A stretch of 5,783 bases of DNA from Bacillota bacterium (GCA_029266295.1 JAQSXD010000405.1:1-5783); one strand, 5' to 3'. Shown: positions 1-5,428, counted from the first letter of the stretch. Translations and numbers: made by a program. Notes: generated by a model not told the origin, from the letters alone.

Positions 1-151
1 CTTTGATGTTTTTCGGCGTGTCGAAATCCGGCTCTCCTGCTCCAAAACCGATTACATCAATCCCATCTGCCTGCATTGCTTTATACATGGCGTCGATGGT
101 CAATGTCGTAGATGCCTGTACAGCTTCCGCGACAGCAGACAACGCTTTCAT
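1..151 (-). CDS. Class I/II PLP-dependent aminotransferase (aspartate aminotransferase-like), N-terminal fragment
   Basis: Only the first 50 codons are present; the gene runs off the left edge. Members of this family move an amino group between an amino acid and a 2-oxo acid using pyridoxal phosphate, in the cytoplasm. The visible part contains VIGFGAGEPDFDTPKNIK at about residues 33-50. This is the family's N-terminal substrate-contacting motif (usually VIxLGAGEPDFDTP) and follows a helix with the usual spacing. Alignment with aspartate aminotransferases of the AspB/AspC type is good from residue 1, so the ATG at 151 is well supported. A strong SD (GAGGAGGT, 158-165) lies 6 nt upstream. The PLP-binding lysine and specificity residues are outside the window, so the exact substrate cannot be assigned. 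The gene lies downstream of coaX on the same strand, separated by a large dyad that may be its promoter/operator or a terminator. Confidence 0.9.
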   Translation of the reverse strand, partial: MKALSAVAEAVQASTTLTIDAMYKAMQADGIDVIGFGAGEPDFDTPKNIK

Positions 152-194
152 ACGCTGACCTCCTCGATTATCATCCCTAGACTGTTTCTGAAAC

Positions 195-223
195 ATTATA
201 TGATGGCACTTGCAAAAAAGCAA
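195..223 (-). promoter_or_regulatory. Candidate sigma-A promoter for the aminotransferase gene, embedded in the dyad
   Basis: On the minus strand TTGCTT (218-223) and TATAAT (195-200) are separated by exactly 17 nt. The -10 is perfect and the -35 matches 3 of 6. The predicted start would be near 188, inside the small dyad 184-194, giving a leader of about 37 nt before the ATG at 151. Because the repeat is symmetrical, a similar hexamer pair faces the other way, so this may be partly coincidental. Confidence 0.4.
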
Positions 224-238
224 GTGCCATCATATAAT
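195..238. repeat. Perfect 19-bp inverted repeat with 6-nt A/T loop between coaX and the aminotransferase gene
   Basis: Arms at 195-213 (ATTATATGATGGCACTTGC) and 220-238 are exact reverse complements around an A6 loop (T6 on the minus strand). It follows the coaX stop by about 60 nt, so it may end coaX transcription. However, a minus-strand transcript leaves the stem into GTTTCAG rather than a U run, so it is not a classical intrinsic terminator in that direction. On the plus strand it is followed by TTTTCTCT, but no plus-strand gene lies to its left. The dyad also contains promoter-like hexamers for the downstream aminotransferase (separate entry). A smaller dyad, GTTTCTGAAAC (184-194), abuts it. 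The role is undecided between a weak terminator, an operator and a folded 5' leader. Confidence 0.8.
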
Positions 239-300
239 TTTCTCTATTTGTTTTGTTGGATATCGAGTTTGTTATTCTTGAAAACAATGCCAGCAAGCGT

Positions 301-1083
301 TTATTTCCTGTACCGCTGGACATTTTTTTGATAAAGGAGATATAAGCCATCCAGCAGCAAATTTGCATCAAACACAATATCACGCTTGCAGTACTTGCGA
401 ACAATTACTGCATTTTCTCCCGTCATAATCACTGTGGCTGCCGGTTGAGAGGCTTCCTCCATGCGTGCAATCATATTATCCAACATAGCAGCATGTCCAT
501 AAATGACACCGGATCGCATAGCATCAATGGTATTCCGTCCTAAAACGGAGGTAGGCGGCTCAATCGAGATATGAGGCAGTTCAGCTGCTCGTTGTGACAG
601 TGCTTCTACACCGATTCTTAGACCTGGAATGATGACACAGCCTTCAAAGGTATTACTATTTAACAAAGACATGGTGGTCGCTGTTCCACCCATATCAATT
701 ACAATCATAGGTGAAGGGTATTTATTCAGTGCAGCCACAGAGGATGCAACAATGTCCGCCCCCAACTGACCATGGGCCTCCCCTAGTATATTGATCCCGG
801 TTTTAATTCCGGATCCAACAATAAGAGGCAACTGTCCTGTTAAAAACTTAACAGCTCTCGTTACGTTTGTAGTCATTGGTGGCACTACACTGGAAATAAT
901 GGTACCGGAAACCCCACTGATGTCTTCATCGTAAAGGCGAAATACGTTGAGGAGATCGATAGCACACTGGTCCCTGGTGCTGTCCTTCACTGTTTTGAGT
1001 GTTGCTCGAAATTTGAGGGTTCCCTGCAGACTAAAGAGCCCAATTGTCATATTAGAATTCCCAATATCTATGGCTAATATCAC
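301..1083 (-). CDS. coaX: Type III pantothenate kinase
   Basis: CoaX phosphorylates pantothenate with ATP, the first step of coenzyme A synthesis in the cytoplasm. It belongs to the ASKHA fold and needs a monovalent cation. Counting from the GTG at 1083 the protein has 260 residues, usual for the family. Visible motifs are DIGNSN near residue 6 (phosphate loop), SSVVPP at 64-69, GAD at 108-110 (catalytic Asp), the Asp-Gly-Thr-Ala-Thr-Thr region at 130-137, PGLRIGVEALSQRAAELP at 153-170, GRNTIDAMRSG at 182-192 and a C-terminal D-x-x-L-x-x-DGLYLLYQKN. The start at 1083 is chosen over the in-frame GTG at 1092 because it gives the canonical M-ILAIDIGN beginning and leaves room for the SD. Oddities: DMGGTATT has one more Gly than the common DxGTATT, and GAD is followed by Ile rather than the frequent Arg. 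birA, a common neighbour, is absent here; spoIVA lies upstream beyond a terminator. Confidence 0.93.
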   Translation of the reverse strand: MILAIDIGNSNMTIGLFSLQGTLKFRATLKTVKDSTRDQCAIDLLNVFRLYDEDISGVSGTIISSVVPPMTTNVTRAVKFLTGQLPLIVGSGIKTGINILGEAHGQLGADIVASSVAALNKYPSPMIVIDMGGTATTMSLLNSNTFEGCVIIPGLRIGVEALSQRAAELPHISIEPPTSVLGRNTIDAMRSGVIYGHAAMLDNMIARMEEASQPAATVIMTGENAVIVRKYCKRDIVFDANLLLDGLYLLYQKNVQRYRK

Positions 1084-1088
1084 ACTTC

Positions 1089-1098
1089 TCACCTTCCT
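1089..1098 (-). promoter_or_regulatory. Ribosome binding site that fixes the coaX start at 1083
   Basis: The minus strand reads AGGAAGGTGA here, and AGGTGA (1089-1094) matches the SD core. It ends 5 nt before GTG 1083. The alternative GTG at 1092-1090 lies inside this element and would have no spacer. Confidence 0.7.
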
Positions 1099-1120
1099 TT
1101 ATTCCAAAACTTTAATCTTC

Positions 1121-1149
1121 AGTATACAATACTTATTTTTAAAGATAAA
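1121..1149 (-). promoter_or_regulatory. Weak candidate sigma-A promoter for coaX
   Basis: The minus strand has TATACT (-10, 1121-1126) preceded by an AT-rich 17-nt spacer and TTTATC (1144-1149), which matches the -35 consensus at only three positions. It lies between the spoIVA terminator and coaX, where a coaX promoter is expected. The predicted leader is about 30 nt. The -10 is convincing and the -35 is not. Confidence 0.35.
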
Positions 1150-1161
1150 GATATTTACAAG

Positions 1162-1202
1162 AAAAAAGATTTGCCTCCGTGGGCAGTGATCCCCAGAGGC
1201 AA
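1162..1202 (-). terminator. Rho-independent terminator of spoIVA
   Basis: It starts 9 nt after the spoIVA stop codon. On the minus strand TTGCCTC (1196-1202) pairs with GAGGCAA (1171-1177), with further imperfect pairing inside (a GGGG/CCC stretch). A run of six T (1162-1167) follows after three to four bases. It separates spoIVA from coaX. Confidence 0.85.
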
Positions 1203-1210
1203 GCCTTACA

Positions 1211-2675
1211 TTACAATATAATACAGATGAGACCGCCGGAACCTTCATTGATGATGCGCTCTAAGGTCTCCTGCATCTTCATACGCGCTTCTTCCGGCAT
1301 ACGTTTCAATTTGCTATTTAAATCTTCGTTAATGAGTTCATGGAAGGAACGTCCAAAGATATTAGACTCCCAGATCTTAGTCGGATCTTCTTCAAATTCG
1401 GCTAATAGGAATTTGAGCATATCCTCCGATTGCTTCTCGTTTCCTACAATGGGAGATACTTCTGCTTGAATATCTGCTCGGATCAGATGGATTGACGGAG
1501 CCGAGGCTTTTAGCTGAACACCATATCGTCCGCCTTGTTTGACAATCTCTGGTTCCTCCAAAATCAATTCCTCTGCGGAGGGAACGACAATCCCATATCC
1601 TTTGGCCCGCACTTCTTCCAATGCTGCCCCAACCTTCTCGTACTCTTTCTTCAGTTTTGCCATCTCTGTCAGTAATAACAGCAATTCACCATCGTTTTGA
1701 ATGGGGAATCCAGTTTGCTCTGTCATAGTATCATAGAACAGATTGCGGGGTAGCTCCAGCCTAGCAGTGCAGTTTCCACTCCCTAACTGCATCTTCGTAA
1801 TCTGCGCCTCACTGATGAGATCACAGGATGCTATCTTTTCTACTGCGGCTTCCATATCACGTATTTTATGCATTTCTGCCATTGCGTTTTGGATAGATTC
1901 AAATATACTCTTTTTGATCGGGTGATCAAAGTCAAGCGCATCTACCCACTCTGGCAGGAAAAGATCCAGTTCTCCAATGGGGAATTCGTACAATACCTCC
2001 TGAATAATATCGGTTACAGTTTTTTGATCTAGTTCCAAGCAGTTTAGTGCCAAACAAGTCACACCATGTCGCTCCTCTAACTGTCTGGATAAATCTTGAG
2101 TTCGTTCCGCATTAGGATGTGCTGAGTTTAACAGTAGAATAAATGGTTTCCCTACTTCTTTTAGCTCAGAAATCACGCGTTCTTCTTTCTCGCGGAATTT
2201 CTGTAATACTTCCATCCGTGGTCACAACAATTCCGATGGTGGAGTGTTCCCCTATCACTTTCCTTGTGCCGATTTCTGCGGCTTCTGCCATTGGAATCTC
2301 TTGTTCAAACCAAGGCGTATGTACCATTCTGGGCATATCATCCTCCAGTTGCCCTACCGCTCCTGGAACCATATACCCCACACAGTCGATGAGCCGGACG
2401 GAAAAGCTCGCGCCGGCTTCCATTTGAACCTCAACTGCTTCCTCTGGTACAAATTTAGGTTCTGCAGTCATAATGGTACGACCAGAACCGCTTTGTGGGA
2501 GCTCATCCTTTGCCCGCTCCCGCTGATAGGCGTTTTCAATGTTGGGAATAACCATCGTTTCCATAAATCGCTTAATAAAAGTCGATTTTCCCGTTCTGGC
2601 TGGTCCCACAACACCAATGTAAATGTCTCCGCCTGTGCGAGTGGCAATATCCTGATAGATCGCAGTATTGATCAT
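1211..2675 (-). pseudogene. spoIVA: Stage IV sporulation protein A (SpoIVA), reading frame disrupted by a frameshift
   Basis: SpoIVA is the mother-cell ATPase that polymerises on the forespore surface as the base of the spore coat. The 5' part (ATG 2675 to about 2187) encodes 163 residues matching the N-terminus: TRTGGDIYIGVVG, Walker A GPARTGKST (Lys30), DELPQSGSG, TIMTAEPKFVP, Walker B LIDCVGY (Asp97), EAAEIGTRKVIGEHSTIG and TTDGSITEIPRE. The frame then runs into TGA at 2166-2168. The homologous C-terminal part continues in another frame from EERVISELKEVGKPF (2185) to the family's terminal ETLERIINEGSGGL...IIL (stop 1211-1213), 324 residues. Together they make 487; the five residues expected at the joint (DYIEA in B. 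subtilis) are missing, and restoring them gives 492, the B. subtilis length. A net 14-nt deletion fits. The ATG at 2215 opening the second frame has no SD, so the C-terminal half is probably untranslated. The start ATG has AAAGAGG (2684-2690) 8 nt upstream. A sigma-E-like promoter and a terminator bracket the gene. Identity is certain; whether the break is real or an assembly error is open. Confidence 0.93.
2180..2195 (-). other. Frameshift / deletion junction in spoIVA
   Basis: The minus strand reads CCG CGA GAA (Pro-Arg-Glu, 2195-2187), then a single extra A (2186), then GAA GAA (2185-2180) in the correct downstream frame. Normal homologues carry five more codons between these points, so one base stands where fifteen are expected. 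The GAA-rich flanks could have allowed slippage or recombination between short direct repeats. The site lies just after the nucleotide-binding domain. Confidence 0.85.
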
Positions 2676-2708
2676 AGCGCCATCCTCTTTTCATTTGGTC
2701 TTTACTGC

Positions 2709-2738
2709 ACTTTATGAAAGCTTGACCTCTAATATGCA
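2709..2738 (-). promoter_or_regulatory. Sigma-E-type promoter of spoIVA
   Basis: On the minus strand TGCATATT (2731-2738) resembles the B. subtilis sigma-E -35 consensus (GKMATATT, 7 of 8). A 14-nt spacer follows, then CATAAAGT (2709-2716), close to the -10 consensus CATACAHT (6 of 8). Transcription would start near 2702, about 27 nt before the start codon. spoIVA is a sigma-E gene in B. subtilis, so the match is expected biologically. Confidence 0.75.
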
Positions 2739-2777
2739 CTTTTTCTTATATTATTCTTCCGACAATGATCTTTTTAC

Positions 2778-2811
2778 TGTACAAATCAGTTGGATGCTTG
2801 TATAATACAAG
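2778..2811 (+). promoter_or_regulatory. Sigma-A-type promoter with an overlapping dyad, upstream of the FNT transporter gene
   Basis: TGTACA (2778-2783, 4 of 6 to TTGACA) and TATAAT (2801-2806) are 17 nt apart. The -10 is centred in a perfect 15-bp dyad, CTTGTATAATACAAG (2797-2811), a plausible operator. The predicted leader is about 88 nt. It contains a second palindrome, TTTTGAATTCAAAA (2859-2872), 28 nt before the chosen start. No riboswitch was recognised. The promoter faces away from that of spoIVA in the same intergenic region. Confidence 0.6.
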
Positions 2812-2887
2812 TCGAAAAAAGCTACATATTCTGTACTTCATATGACTATTTGTATGAGTTTTGAATTCAAAAGATTAGAACAAAGAT

Positions 2888-2894
2888 GAGAGGT
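2888..2894 (+). promoter_or_regulatory. Ribosome binding site that fixes the FNT gene start at 2901
   Basis: GAGAGGT with a 6-nt spacer to ATG 2901. An upstream in-frame ATG at 2886 would place this SD inside the coding region and has only a poor AAAG sequence before it. Confidence 0.65.
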
Positions 2895-2900
2895 TATGCT

Positions 2901-3566
2901 ATGAAACGAGTGTCAGGTTTGTTTCTTTATGCTATTCTGGCCGGTTTCTGCATTGGCTTAGGCGGAACCGTATTTTTGCGGCTCAAAGATACATTCCCCG
3001 GTTCAAATGTGGTGGGAGCCCTTCTCTTCACCATTGGCCTATTTACGGTTTGTACTCGTAGCTATCATTTATATACCGGAAAACTCTGTTACTTATTGGA
3101 TAACCCTATCAAGTCTTATTTGATCGATCTTTCTTTGATTTGGATTGGAAACTTGGTTGGCTGCATGCTGCTGGCCTTTTTGGAATCTCTCACCCCCATG
3201 TTTGGTTTATCAGGCATTAATGCAGTTGCAGCGGATATGGTTGGGAAAAAAATGGAGGCCTCTTTTCTCGGTCTATTTATACTTGGTATATTTTGCAACA
3301 TATTTATGTTCATTGCCGTTAATGGCTATGCGAAGAATCCTCACGAATTAGGAAAATATCTAGCATTATTCTTGGGCGTATCAATTTTCATCCTGGCAGG
3401 TACCGAGCATAGTGTGGCAGATATGTATTATTGGTGCGTATCTGGTGTGCTCTATGAGGCTCCCAGGGAATCCTTTCTACGAATTTTGATTGTCAGCCTT
3501 GGTAATTTGGTAGGCGGATTACTTTTTCCGTTGATGGAGAAAACAAAAGCCTGCTTGGATCAATAA
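2901..3566 (+). CDS. Formate/nitrite transporter (FNT) family membrane protein
   Basis: FNT proteins are pentameric inner-membrane channels for small monovalent anions such as formate, nitrite or hydrosulfide. The 221-residue product is hydrophobic with about six membrane segments (roughly 8-25, 36-52, 72-92, 121-141, 152-168 and 194-210). Family hallmarks are the early NVVGALLFTIGL, YTGKL (Thr59, the FocA Thr91 position), IGNLVG near 82-87, the central-helix AGTEHSVADMYYW (His170, the FocA His209 position) and a final GNLVGGLLFP. It lacks the usual N-terminal extension, so it is at the short end for the family. ATG 2901 is preferred over ATG 2886 because GAGAGGT lies 6 nt before it. It is monocistronic, divergent from spoIVA and convergent with sipL. 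The substrate cannot be read from sequence; the conserved Thr and His suggest an ordinary anion channel. Confidence 0.85.
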   Translation: MKRVSGLFLYAILAGFCIGLGGTVFLRLKDTFPGSNVVGALLFTIGLFTVCTRSYHLYTGKLCYLLDNPIKSYLIDLSLIWIGNLVGCMLLAFLESLTPMFGLSGINAVAADMVGKKMEASFLGLFILGIFCNIFMFIAVNGYAKNPHELGKYLALFLGVSIFILAGTEHSVADMYYWCVSGVLYEAPRESFLRILIVSLGNLVGGLLFPLMEKTKACLDQ

Positions 3567-3596
3567 TACCGTTTCCTACTTTCTTTGTTGATTTAG

Positions 3597-3647
3597 AAAA
3601 GCCTGCCTCTGTTTCATCTTTGATGCAAAACAGAGGCAGGCTTTTTT
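3597..3647. terminator. Bidirectional rho-independent terminator between the FNT gene and sipL
   Basis: AAAAGCCTGCCTCTGTTT (3597-3614) pairs with the arm at 3628-3645 over 18 bp. An inner CATC/GATG helix around TTT extends it with a small bulge. T6 follows on the plus strand (3642-3647) and a T-run on the minus strand (complement of 3597-3600). It sits 31 nt after the FNT stop and directly against the sipL stop codon, so it serves both convergent genes. Confidence 0.92.
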
Positions 3648-5189
3648 CTACTCAGCTAAGATTTTTTCCTTTAATCTAGGAATAATTAACATCTGTCCTG
3701 GATAAAGCTCCATCGTTGAAAGGGAATTTGCCTCGGCAATTTCTTCTTCTGTCGTGACATAGGCTTTTGCAATATCCCAAAGGCTTTCCCGAGCTCGAAC
3801 AGAGCGAATGATCACAGAGGGGCACTCTTTTGCATTAGCCTTATTCTCTTCCAACCGAACACGTTCAATTCCCTGTATTGCTCCCGTTTCCATCGCATTC
3901 CAACCAAACTCTAATGTAAAGGATACTTCAATTCCTCCACTTACAGGTGATGCACTTCCTTCTCTACTGATCCAGAAGTCACTGCTGTACTGCCATAAAT
4001 CTGAAATTGGAATATGATGAGCAACGATAAATCTTCGATGCACACTGCTGATCGATCCTTGCTCTGTCATAAAGAGAACAAAAACTTCAACTTCCGCATT
4101 CATTGCAAGCTCGTTACCTTGTTTGCTTGTTGCAAGCGAAGCGGGTCGCACTTGAATATCTAGGATGTCTTCAACCGAGACCCCGGTTTCGAGCACTTCC
4201 CTCACACTTTCCGGAGCTACCCCCTGGTCCATCTTAAGGCAAACCGGATACTCAGTCTGAATCGGAGTCACTTCATAGCCCGTACTATACAAATCAGTTA
4301 GAATCGAGCTACTCTCTATCTTCCGCAGAAAACCTTGAGCAAGAAGCTCTAGCTCTACCGAAAGATTCCTTCCTCCTTCATCATTAGGCTTACAGGAAAG
4401 GTCCGTATAGATGATGCGAATCTCAGGAACGGTCTCTTCCCCAGGATCGTTGCACTCGATAATCTGAGAAAACGGTAACTGGAAGAGGGCTGAGCAAAGT
4501 CTATCATCTAGACTACGGTAGAGCAAATCCAGTTTGGCTTCCCCTTTCAACACCACCTTGTTTCCGATCACCTTTGATTCGTTGCAACTACAGTCCGCCC
4601 TTGTTCTGAGAAGTTCCTTCATATCCGGACGTCCGGCAGGCAGCGTAAGGACATCAGAATAATTAAACATTTTTTCCAGAACAGCCACTGTCATATAAGA
4701 TTGATACTCTTCCGTTTTCTGCTTGACCGCATACTTCTCGCAGTTTTCCACGCAGGAACAGACTGAAATATTTTGTGCCGTAAAGCACTGTACATCTAGG
4801 GTAAAATTGACCTTAATCAGGACCTTCCTGGGGTTTAACAAATGAACCTCAATTTTTTGAATCTGTGGATTCACCATCAATTTGGAGCGTCGTGTAATAG
4901 CAGGGGATTCCGTCGCTGTGGAAAGGGGTAAAATCGCTTCCATACTGCATGCATTGCCCACCCCATCCGGTTGGTAAAGCACAGTTACCTTGATGCTGCC
5001 GGAAAACTCTGCCCTTCCATCCATTGGTTCCTTTCTTTGCAGAAGCAGCTTTCCCTCTCCATCCAGAATTTGCAGAATATCCGGACAGGCATCCGGCACG
5101 ATCATCTCCAAGGTTTCTTCCTGATTTATGATTCTGTGATATCCTTTGTCCCAACAACTTATGTAATCTTGCCGGAGTTCCAGTTCCAT
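3648..5189 (-). CDS. sipL: SipL-like SpoIVA-interacting spore coat morphogenetic protein (SPOCS/DUF3794 repeats plus LysM)
   Basis: In C. difficile SipL is a mother-cell protein that binds SpoIVA through its LysM domain and is needed to keep the coat around the forespore. This 513-residue product has that architecture and is close to the usual length. It opens with QEETLEMIVPDACPDIL (23-39), typical of the first SPOCS region. Two further similar beta-rich repeats follow: about 180-245 (LPAGRPDMKELL, then GEAKLDLLYRS) and about 335-395 (VEDILDIQVRPAS, then NAEVEVFVLFM). A C-terminal LysM domain covers 460-506, with SLWDIA (Trp471), a EEEIAEANSL segment and YPGQMLIIP. There is no signal peptide or membrane segment, as expected for a cytosolic mother-cell protein. 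ATG 5189 has AAGGAGA (5198-5204) 8 nt upstream. A sigma-E-like promoter precedes it. Other DUF3794-LysM proteins exist in Clostridia, but proximity to spoIVA and spoVM supports SipL. Confidence 0.87.
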   Translation of the reverse strand: MELELRQDYISCWDKGYHRIINQEETLEMIVPDACPDILQILDGEGKLLLQRKEPMDGRAEFSGSIKVTVLYQPDGVGNACSMEAILPLSTATESPAITRRSKLMVNPQIQKIEVHLLNPRKVLIKVNFTLDVQCFTAQNISVCSCVENCEKYAVKQKTEEYQSYMTVAVLEKMFNYSDVLTLPAGRPDMKELLRTRADCSCNESKVIGNKVVLKGEAKLDLLYRSLDDRLCSALFQLPFSQIIECNDPGEETVPEIRIIYTDLSCKPNDEGGRNLSVELELLAQGFLRKIESSSILTDLYSTGYEVTPIQTEYPVCLKMDQGVAPESVREVLETGVSVEDILDIQVRPASLATSKQGNELAMNAEVEVFVLFMTEQGSISSVHRRFIVAHHIPISDLWQYSSDFWISREGSASPVSGGIEVSFTLEFGWNAMETGAIQGIERVRLEENKANAKECPSVIIRSVRARESLWDIAKAYVTTEEEIAEANSLSTMELYPGQMLIIPRLKEKILAE

Positions 5190-5221
5190 ATGCGTTCTCT
5201 CCTTGTCATGATTCTAATGAA

Positions 5222-5251
5222 ATCTTATGCACTCCGGATTGTTCTTATGAC
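5222..5251 (-). promoter_or_regulatory. Sigma-E-type promoter of sipL
   Basis: On the minus strand GTCATAAG (5244-5251, 6 of 8 to GKMATATT) is followed by a 14-nt spacer and CATAAGAT (5222-5229, 6 of 8 to CATACAHT). The predicted start near 5215 leaves about 26 nt of leader including the SD. Spacer and leader length match the spoIVA promoter in this window, and the element lies in the short gap between the spoVM-like gene and sipL. Confidence 0.65.
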
Positions 5252-5264
5252 AATACTTTGTCCT

Positions 5265-5333
5265 TTAAACCTTAAAAATTCGCTTTAACAAGCTTGCAAA
5301 TACCTTAGGAGACTTTACTACAACTATTTTCAT
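5265..5333 (-). CDS. spoVM: SpoVM-like sporulation micropeptide, 22 residues
   Basis: SpoVM is an amphipathic helix that inserts into the convex forespore membrane and recruits SpoIVA. This short frame encodes a peptide beginning MKIVVVKSPKVFASLL and ending KRIFKV. The opening resembles clostridial SpoVM, and Pro9 falls exactly where the essential Pro9 of the 26-residue B. subtilis SpoVM lies. Basic residues (Lys2, 7, 10, 17, Arg18, Lys21) alternate with hydrophobic ones, as expected for a membrane-surface helix. It ends about four residues earlier than B. subtilis SpoVM and lacks the glycines that often follow the proline. A near-perfect SD (AGGAGGT, 5341-5347) stands 7 nt before the ATG, strong evidence that so short a frame is translated. 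It lies between rsgA and sipL; spoVM is also close to rsgA (cpgA) in B. subtilis. Its promoter is unclear. Confidence 0.82.
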   Translation of the reverse strand: MKIVVVKSPKVFASLLKRIFKV

Positions 5334-5340
5334 TTTAGCC

Positions 5341-5347
5341 ACCTCCT
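5341..5347 (-). promoter_or_regulatory. Strong ribosome binding site of the spoVM-like gene
   Basis: AGGAGGT on the minus strand, 7 nt before ATG 5333. It lies only a few bases after the rsgA terminator T-run, so spoVM translation signals begin as soon as that terminator ends. Confidence 0.85.
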
Positions 5348-5351
5348 GTCG

Positions 5352-5418
5352 AAAAAAACACTCATCTTGTTTTGTATTCTGACTTTCTTTATCAGTATAT
5401 ACAATACAAGATGAGTGT
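5352..5418 (-). terminator. Rho-independent terminator of rsgA
   Basis: On the minus strand ACACTCATCTTG (5407-5418) pairs with CAAGATGAGTGT (5358-5369), and the helix continues inward for about eight pairs with one mismatch. A run of seven T (5352-5358) follows. The roughly 21-base apical region contains a further CTGA/TCAG pairing. It begins 10 nt after the rsgA stop and separates rsgA from the spoVM-like gene. Confidence 0.85.
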
Positions 5419-5428
5419 GTGACAGTAA

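Noticed and set aside
177..404. Minus-strand open frame of 75 codons overlapping the coaX end and the dyad
   Set aside because: It is out of frame with coaX, runs through the 19-bp inverted repeat and has no RBS.
2166..2215. Programmed +1 frameshifting to make full-length SpoIVA
   Set aside because: A +1 slip at GAA-A would join the frames, but five conserved residues would still be missing. There is no recognisable slippery codon plus stimulator such as an internal SD. A 14-nt loss explains both facts together.
1211..2215. The C-terminal SpoIVA frame as an independent gene from ATG 2215
   Set aside because: No SD precedes that ATG, its first ten residues are out-of-frame translation of conserved N-terminal sequence, and SpoIVA homology begins only at EERV.
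2244..2717. Plus-strand open frame of 157 codons opposite spoIVA
   Set aside because: It is the antisense shadow of the strongly conserved SpoIVA nucleotide-binding domain, with no SD and no family resemblance.
2812..2887. Riboswitch or structured leader before the FNT gene
   Set aside because: Only a short AT-rich palindrome and a weak bulged hairpin are visible, and no known riboswitch core was recognised.
4849..5157. Minus-strand open frame of 102 codons inside sipL
   Set aside because: It is an alternate frame of a well-supported gene, with composition unlike a real protein.
5358..5418. Sigma-E promoter for the spoVM-like gene inside the terminator
   Set aside because: AATACAAA resembles a -10, but the only ATA-type -35 candidate is about 17 nt away instead of 14, and the other sequences at the right distance do not match. 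The support is too weak to annotate.
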